Assembly: GCA_037576195.1 (NCBI GenBank)
Contig: JAQZDE010000010.1
Coordinates: forward strand, 62,001-126,000
DNA: 64,000 nt
Direction of reading: 5' to 3'
DNA from: Phytoseiulus persimilis
Lineage: Eukaryota; Arthropoda; Arachnida; Mesostigmata; Phytoseiidae
Below, piece after piece: positions 56,701 through 64,000 of the stretch. Both the position numbers and the translations under genes were made by a program. Within the stretch, counting starts at the first letter, position 1, and every line of letters begins with the position of its first letter. A model generated the notes under the pieces. It had not been told where the DNA came from. It searched no databases and saw nothing but the letters and a program-made list of their open reading frames with translations.

Positions 56701-59700
56701 TTTACCTTCTCCCGAGACCTGCAAGTTGCTAATTGGGAGCGACGGCGCCTATCACGCCGCTGTCTGTCTGGTGTTGAGACCTCCTGGAGTGGGTGTCCGT
56801 CCCAGCCGATACGTCGATTCAGGTGCGTTCGATACAGCAGCCTTGGGAGCAGCACAGGGGAAACGAAAACAACATGGGTGAGCTGCAAGGTAGACGTTGA
56901 AACGTGGCCGATCCAGGAGACGCTCTCTGAACGGAACCCTAGGGCGGTTTTCCTGTATCGCCTGGGGTCTCCGAGAAGAGCCTGAAGCCCCGGAATAAAC
57001 GGAACAACCGGAAAAGAGAGACTGCGAGCCAATATATTTCATTCATTCGAAACGCTACATCATACCTTCTGCTTCGACCGGCGCCTCCAGTCTTTTCTGC
57101 CCGTGCCTTTATTTCCTCTCCGGTGCTCTGTGATCGTGACAGCCGCAACAGGAGCCGCAGCTCCGGAGCCGGGAATAGAATTTTGAGAGATGAGCGAAGA
57201 CACCGTTCAGATAATGCCGACTGTCCTGCCCTATCAGCCTACTAGCTCGGACAGGTCCATCGAATGACTCGAGGGTTTTGGAGTCCTTAGGGACTCCCCA
57301 TACTTTGCGCAGTTCTTTTTTTTAGCGTACCTCCCCTCATGCTGAGTTAGCTGTCAGCCATAAGAATTCATGCGCGTTCCTTTGACTGGCTCGCCGGCTG
57401 GACAGAGTGCAGGTGAATGAGAGAATGACGATGCACGAGAAAGGACACGCCGTACCGACGAATGGGGGCGAATATCTCTCTCTGGCAGAAAGTTGAGGTT
57501 ATCCAATTAAGGTTGCACTGTTCTTGGAGCGGTTGACTCGAGCCAAGCACTCGGTCTCCGCTGTAGGCTGAAGGCGTGCACGTACGAACGGTTGCACGCG
57601 GAGAATCGTGCAAGCCTGCGAGCGTGCCACGCGACGACGTCGGAGAGGGCGGCGACCAACGCACGGGGATGGCCGAGACGGTTAACAGAGACAGTAAGTA
57701 TGAGTAACGAGTGAGATTCATCATCCGGCTCGCTTGGTTTCTCGCTCCGCCGCTCGCCCACTCCTACGGTTCAGCTGAGGACGGGCGCTGACGGTTTTCC
57801 CCGCGAGTCATTCCTCTTGCTCAGCATATCCCTTGATCTCAGTCTTTATTGTTTTCGCCGCCTTCTGATCGGCTCGCTCGAGAGTATTCCGAGTCGTCTG
57901 TTCCTGAGTTAGTTTCAGCCGCAGGAACTGGGAGGAGATTCCCAAGCCGTGCCGGCCGAGCGAGCAGGGAACAGAAAGTTAAGAGGGACAGGCCGACTCA
58001 AGTGAGATAAGCCCAAAGATAAAGAGAGGAGTCGCCAGAACAGGAAGAGGTGCGGGAGGAGGCTTGAAAAAGGAGGAAGGACGAGGAAGTGGAACAGAGC
58101 TTCGGGGGGTGAGGTGGCGGAGATGAGGGGAGCGGGGAACGAATCGGAAACAGGGAGTTGGGAAACACCGCCAGCTTCGCACGGAACAACAAGATTCCCT
58201 CGGGGCGGAGTCCGAGCGCGTGTGGCCTTCCTGAGTTGTATCCTTCGTGAAGTCTCCTCTAAACGTCTTTCACTTTTCTCCATCCATTTCCCTCCGCGGC
58301 TGCTGTTCTCGTTTCGTTCAGTCGACGGTTGGGCCGCTTACTCGTTCGGGCATTGTCGCTGTACCTGAGTTTGGACGAGGAATGCCTCGGAAAATGAAAG
58401 AAGAAACTGACGCTCTAGCGGTTTCGAAGGAATGTCGGCCGACAACCGAGCGAAAACGGAGAAAAACGGAATTTCGAAGCAGCATCCTCTTCGCTCGTCT
58501 GATTGCCTGTGGGCGCCGCTCTGCCTTCCCGCCGCGATCCATCGCTGAAGCCTTTGGTTCCTCTGGGCTCGAAGCGGGGGAAAGGGGCAAAACCCGCTCC
58601 CGGTTGTCCTCGTTTCCCTCCTGCCAAATTCTCCCGCCCCGTACTTCTTGGCGGTTTCTTACCGTCGGGCTGTGAGACCTTCCCTGTACCTCTTGGGCCG
58701 AGACTCGCGGTCGCCTCATTGATGGTTGATCGGTCGATGGCTTCGCTTCATTACCCCCCGACCGCCAGACGGGTCTGGAGCTTAACTTTGAGATTACTTT
58801 TGGCTTTATACGCGGTCTGTTCACTTTTTCTTCGTCTTCCGGGCATCTGCTTCTTGCCGAGCCGAACAGAAGAGCGATTGAGGGAGGGGACCGATGTCGC
58901 GACGGCGAGCTTGTTCGCTTGCCAGCAAGCTCAGCCATCGAGCCTCGCCTTGGCTCGACCCAACCTGCTTTTCCGTCCGACCAACGTCGCAAAAAGGGTT
59001 GGCCTTAATCATTCACACTGTAAGCTCTTCGAGACCTGCGTGCGAGGGCTCCTTGGCTCGGTGAGGGGCTCTGAAGAATCGGTGGAAACTTCATCGACCG
59101 CAGTCGGAATCATCTCTGAAATCATTATCCCTCCGGTTACGATCCGTCAGAGAGCCAGAGCGTTGCGCAGGGGTCACTGTGATAATTCTACCCTGTAGGA
59201 TTCACTGGAGTGTGTTCGTACGTTCCTGTATCAGCTTCGATTTCCCAGGCCGAGCAAGTCCTCGAGCAGTCAGCCGGCTGTGCATCGGCCAGTCTCGCAC
59301 TTCGACACTGCGAAACGAGTGCCTGTTTATCGCTGTTTTCGGAGTTAATAGCGGTTCATGGAGCTGCACATCCGAGATCAATACGGGGATCGATGGGAGA
59401 AGTCGCGTCCGGATTAACAACGCAGTTACCGTTAAAGGTCGGGAGGAATGTTTACCCGAGTCGAGAACGCCCACGATATATCTTCGAGGAGCTCCTCTGG
59501 GGAAGGTTGCGACAGGAAAGAGTTGAGTCAGACCGGAATTCTCGGAGTTTTAGAGTTGTGAGGGCTGTTCGAGAGTTAAGCTCTCCTTTCCAAAAAATAC
59601 TCCGGAAGCCGAGCTCTCGCCCGAACCAAATGAAACATGGCGGATCTTTTCCAGAGTAAACCCTTGCTAACGATAATTGCTCACTTTGTTCAGGCTCAAT

Positions 59701-61428
59701 CTAAAACAGGAGAAGATGTATTTAGACCCAAACTTTGAAGCTGCGGCCGACCTGTGCTCCGGGGCAGGCAATGGGCATCGATTTTTGAAAGCTCCAAAGT
59801 TTCGAACTCTGATTCCGAATCGCTCCATCGAGACATTCGATCCGATGTGTTTTCAGGGAGGAAAAATTCCAAAAACTTGCGGCTTGGTAGGGAAAAACTG
59901 AAATCTACTGTGAGAGCCGCGGGAATGAAGCAGTCCCTGGCCGCAGACAACAGCACGCAGGGATATCCGAAACTCCGTGCTGTTCGACTTTGAATACAGA
60001 AGTACCGACGCCTCCGATCACGGTGGTCACCTGGAAGGAATGCGCAACGCACGGGCAGAGATGTCGGAGCTGATGACAGCACGACGCATGGGCGACCGAG
60101 AGCATCGCGGCAGCGAAAGAGCTCAGCACGCACGCGCAGCAGATTCAGGCGGTTAGAACTCAGAATCATGAAACGATTCGGTCGGCTGTGAGGATCTTCC
60201 TGAGCGAGGCCACATTCGTGCAAGGAAACGCTATATCACGGGCTTGCGTCCGTCGATCTGACGGAAAAGTTGAACGGGACCACTACTACACACAACTTCG
60301 GCCATGAGATTCGTTGGCCGCCGATCCGGCAGCCTCGCGGCGCAGACGGGTGGAAACGTGCGTGAGCGCGTGCTCGTCACGCGACATAACATGGCAAACA
60401 CGACGACCATTCAATTTGAAGGATGAAAAATGATCAATTTTTCGTCACAACATCTGAGTCCAGCACTAATGATAGAGAAACACGCATTGACGAGAATGGA
60501 GAATGAATCGAGTTATTCAGACAGCTTCGCGCTACCTCGCAACGACTGCAGTCACCTTCGGCGTTGTCGAGGTTGTCAACAGTTGTGCAGCGACAGCGAG
60601 CGACTCCGGTGCAGAAGTTACCAGCCGCCGACATTTACCCGGATGCTCGGTAAACCTGCTGATGCCAGACAAGACGAACATTGGAAATTATCGACGAGAA
60701 TCTGAGCGGCATTGCGGGAAGGAGACCAGACAACTCCGCCAGTGATCGGGAACAGGCTAAGGGTAGCTGCAGACGCAGAGACAGCAGACGAAATTTCCGC
60801 TGAAGCAGCGAATCCCTGAAGCGAATCTTGGAATCCGATCCGTTCACTTGAGACTCGAGCGGGAGACACGAAGCGTTCAAGGAACAAGGCCAGAGCAGGT
60901 CCGAAGCGGAAGCTTTTATGTTCCTTAACGTTTGAACACTGGTTTCCCGTGACCCGGGCTACGTTTCCGTTCAGCATCCTTCGACGCTCCATACGGGGGC
61001 CTGGGGTTCGCCAAGGACACACGAGGATCCATCGCTAACGAGTGCGCCTGAACGAGAAACAGCTGTTCCGACCGATGATCAAACTCAAATGAATCACGAT
61101 TCACCTTTCGTAAGACGGAGGGAGCTGTCATCTCTCGAACAGCGCGTTTTTCTCGCCAGCGCTCGACAAGGACATGCGCAGGTCGATCGCCGAGCTGGGA
61201 ACGAAGTTGAGCCCGAAACGAGGCCTCGCGAATGAATTCTCGACGAGGAACCATTGTTCGGCAGAGCGGAGTTCAGGGTAAACGGTAGCAATAACCTCAA
61301 AATTGAACATATCTCGTCACTGAGGACGTCGTCGTGGCGTCAGCTGACCTCTTGGTGGGCAAGCCGACCGAATGCATTTCTCATGCAAATCGGAGCTCCT
61401 CTGCGGAGAGCTCGGATGAGGATTCTGT
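53717..61428. other. Long stretch without a supported gene
   Basis: No conserved protein is recognisable. The region has GC-rich and purine-rich blocks (55385-55506; 58010-58135). Opposing open frames of 224 (minus, 58318-58992) and 231 codons (plus, 58503-59198) overlap in a GC-rich block and have no family likeness. Candidate first exons at 54561-54743 and 57669-57693 / 57919-58001 are described as findings. No transposon protein or structural RNA is seen. Confidence 0.4.
58010..58135. repeat. Polypurine-rich tract
   Basis: The plus strand is dominated by A and G over about 125 bases, with few pyrimidines, in units such as ggaggaaggacgagg. A second tract of similar bias lies at 55385-55506. 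These are compositional features; the minus-strand proline/serine/phenylalanine-rich open frames over them follow from the bias. Confidence 0.7.
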
Positions 61429-61489
61429 TTGGGAAGCACGACCGGAGAACTTCGAGCTTTTCCTCGCTCGGCGTCTGTTAACAAGCCCC

Positions 61490-61712
61490 AAAGCTCCGCC
61501 CGTGCGCTCCCGACCGCTGAACTCCTCCTCGAGGCTACTTTCGGTCATCTATCCAGCGCCGATAGGGATCTCATCGGAGATTGGGCGACCGGATTCAGAA
61601 ACACTTTTCGTTGTTCCCTGAGCGGCCGCAAGGCGAACTTCCTTCCCGGAGCCGGCTGCAAAAAATTGTGGATACACAATGACGAACACATTTCTCACTT
61701 CGGCTTCGTGAA
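61490..61712 (+). CDS. Candidate internal exon, F-box-like start (low confidence)
   Basis: The plus-strand frame reads through to a phase-2 donor, GTGAA|GTGAGT, at 61712. The peptide ALPTAELLLEATFGHLSSAD resembles the opening helix of an F-box, and ordinary globular sequence follows (IGDWATGFRNTFRC, then GAGCKKLWIHNDEHISHFGF). The 5' border is not certain; a weak acceptor-like aacaag lies near 61485. No further exons of the same gene were identified with confidence, so product and reality are uncertain. Confidence 0.25.
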
Positions 61713-63616
61713 GTGAGTGTTCGCAAGGAGAGCCTTCCAGATGAAACGATGCACGTATGCGCGCAGAGCCGACTGAGCCTCCGTGCCTGTTTGTTTGCCC
61801 GCTCGCTTTTGAGCTCACCCGGTCTGTTCTTTTGCGTCTGTAATATTCGGCATTGGTAAACACTGTCGAGCGGGACGATGTTCTGAACAAGTTTGCGATA
61901 AGCTTCCCGGAGCTAGCGCTCGGCTGGCAAGCGAGCCCGCAAAGCCCCCATGCACACAACCATGGGGGAGGGCCGTTCCCCTCTTGAAGAAAGGCTTCGG
62001 AGTACGGTTTTCTGCTTTTGATCCCGCTGCAAGGTCATCGGAAGAAGTTCAATCGCCAAGCGCGGCCTGTGTGTACTTTGTATTTCCGAGAAAGGCCGGT
62101 CGGGGAAATTCGTTAACAGCGTCACGGCAGGCCCCAGCCGAGGGCTGCGACCAGGCTCCTCATAGCTGGTAGTGAACCGGAAACCGCCGCGGCTCCGCTC
62201 TCGAGAATCAGGCGCATGACATCGAATGACGATTCTCGCTAATAACCCGGCTCTCCCCGTTACAGATGGTACCACCAGCCGAGTGCAGTCAGCGTAGAAG
62301 TCCAAGACGGAGTCTGTCCTTCGTGATCGATGGCCGCCTTCCTGACGCAGAGGTACGTATCAAGTCTGCGATGAGCCAGGCTTCTGTGTGACCGTGTCGA
62401 TATGAGAGGAGTTCCTTTGCAAACTTTCTGAGAATGGCCGCATCCGGCGAATGAAATGGTCAACTATGGCACCTTGGTTCAAACCGCTGAAACCAAATGG
62501 GAATCCAGATTGAATCGGCTCACGGCCGAAGAAGAAATTTTGGTCACTAATCTCGGCCGCTCGGAGCACCGAACGCCTCCAGCTGCTCCAAAGTTTTTTC
62601 CAAGACCGTCCCTGGAGTCCCCATCCGGAGGCTGAAGGTGGATTATCCAATGTGAAGGTGGAGTAGGGTACAATGAGTCCGATATAGATGAGCTCATCCG
62701 ACAAAACCCCTGCGGGCTGCCCTGCTTGTGCCTCAGCAATCTCCGCCCTCAACCTGCGACCTTGTGATCGAGGGGCACGACCTTCGTCGAGGTCGTGCCG
62801 CGAAGCCACTACAAAGACAATCATGCCCGGCTTGAGGAATTCAACCGAGAGCACACCATGAAATATATCGGTGTACTCTGTAATCTGAACTCACTCTGAG
62901 CGAAGGAAGCCTCATCTCAAAACCAAGTTGATCGCTAGCCCTCATGGTGGAAAGCTGCATGGAGCACGGCGGGCACGAACCTTTCCAAAGTAAGGTTCGA
63001 ACTCTGAACGCCCCGGTGCCCCAGGCTACGATTGCCGTGGGCTTCGCCGATGTCTCTGAGAAAATGCCGTACGACCAAACGAGCTGTTTTCGCGGGTGTT
63101 TTCGACCGTTGGCAGCGATTCGAACGACGCATTCGCACAGGGATGGAGGCACAATTTCGAGTTCGGAATCGACTCGAACAAACACTTTCTGAGAGAACCT
63201 CGAATATGATCGTGTAGGGGTTCAGACAGCTCTCTACGATTGAGAGTCGCGGAGCAATCCACAGAGGGCAATGAAGCCTGATCTGGGCACAGGACGAAGT
63301 TCGTCGTCGCTCTCCAATTCCGCTGTTGACTCCAAAAAGATGAGAGAAACCATCCAGTGGTAGTTGATTGTCGGACAAAGAAGATTGTGACGGTCAGAGA
63401 CTATGTCGATAGACCGCTCTTATTTTATGATCACTGAGAGCTGTAAAACGTGAGTTGTCATGCGACCACTGACACAAACAGATCTGGGCATTGGAAGCAT
63501 GCGTCTTTGGAGGTCTTGATCAGTTTCCTGATGTTTCGTTTCCCTTCGTGGTCGTGATGGTGGTGAGCGGAGCAGCTGAGAGCTCGTGTCAAGCCTAACG
63601 GACGTTCTGATTTCAG
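61713..63616. other. No supported gene
   Basis: Open frames of up to 164 codons occur (62360-62854 minus) but resemble no family I know and overlap frames on the other strand. If the candidate exons at 61.5-61.7 kb and 63.6 kb belong to one gene, this would be its intron; that is speculative. Confidence 0.4.
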
Positions 63617-63751
63617 ACTGGTGGGCGGTCATTCGGACCCCAAGCAGCGACCAATACCCCTATCAGCTTTTTGCGGAGCTCGTCAAGTTCGAATAATTCT
63701 CACAATATGCTTCGTCGCCGCGATTTGCTTCCTATTCAGCGCAAGTTACAC
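63617..63751 (+). CDS. Candidate internal exon running toward the window edge
   Basis: A 135-base segment is bounded by a good acceptor (cgttctgatttcag) and a consensus donor (CAC|GTGAGT). Two of its frames are open throughout. The phase-0 frame gives a serine/asparagine-rich peptide ending MLRRRDLLPIQRKLH. The other gives a polar stretch followed by a clear hydrophobic helix, RIILTICFVAAICFLFSASY, as in the anchor of a type II membrane protein. Any following exon would lie at the very end of or beyond the window. The family is not recognised. Confidence 0.3.
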
Positions 63752-64000
63752 GTGAGTATCGCTCTTGACTCGGAGAATCCGTTGCCTCACTCAGAGGTCA
63801 AGGAAGAACGCGGGAGGAGTGCCGTGAATTTCGCCCACGGTCTCCGACTGGACGGCGAGGCCCGCTCGAAAGCACAGACGCAGAAGTTTTTGGCACCCTG
63901 GAATGTTTGTGCTTCGGGAATCCCATGGAGCCAGGCCTAGATTTGTCAGGTGACAGTCGGGCGGGCGAAGCTGTCGGCAGAAATTCGACGGACACGATGC

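Noticed and set aside
62360-62854. 164-codon minus-strand open frame
   Set aside because: Reads plausibly but matches no family I know and has no supporting borders or neighbours.

Overview
The window is eukaryotic nuclear DNA. Real genes are split by GT-AG introns, mostly about 45-600 bp, and encode animal proteins: kinesin-13, spermine synthase, Hakai, SUV3, rabaptin-5, SMSr and cappuccino. The FYVE-like finger ending in APYFS at the tail of the rabaptin and the Hakai layout are arthropod-like. Near-balanced base composition, short introns and two intronless ancient genes would suit a chelicerate such as a phytoseiid mite. The lineage is inference, not read from a marker gene. I found no transposase, reverse transcriptase, capsid gene, rRNA, tRNA or CRISPR array.

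Layout: 2.8-10.8 kb holds a ten-exon kinesin-13 gene (+), with a 13-codon-scale first exon far upstream of the rest. At 12.9-14.0 kb is intronless spermine synthase (+), tail to tail with a seven-exon Hakai/CBLL1 ubiquitin ligase (-) at 14.5-16.6 kb. Hakai lies head to head with intronless SUV3-type mitochondrial RNA helicase (+) at 17.9-20.1 kb. That gene is tail to tail with rabaptin-5 (-) at 21.3-22.6 kb, which is head to head with a BTB-BACK-TLDc gene (+) at 24.7-26.7 kb. An SMSr/SAMD8 ceramide phosphoethanolamine synthase (-) follows at 28.1-30.1 kb (first exon not found), and BLOC-1 subunit 4 (+) at 35.2-35.9 kb.

From about 36 kb to the end no large conserved gene is visible. This half holds low-complexity and purine-rich DNA, a short tandem repeat, and several exon-like open stretches with canonical splice sites. 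The best of these is a two-exon, 69-codon membrane-protein candidate at 53.4-53.7 kb (-), faintly like COX7C. Others are at 36.5-36.9 kb (-), 61.4-61.7 kb (+) and 63.6-63.75 kb (+). They are reported as candidates only.

The confident genes are unrelated housekeeping genes covering microtubule dynamics, polyamine synthesis, mRNA m6A writer/ubiquitin ligase, mitochondrial RNA decay, early-endosome tethering, sphingolipid sensing and lysosome-related organelle assembly. They alternate in strand and form no operon or pathway cluster. I found no convincing previously undescribed multi-gene system. The most unusual items are the BTB-BACK-TLDc domain combination, a rabaptin finger lacking the phosphoinositide-binding basic motif, and the splice-acceptor-like sequences that sit directly before several start codons.
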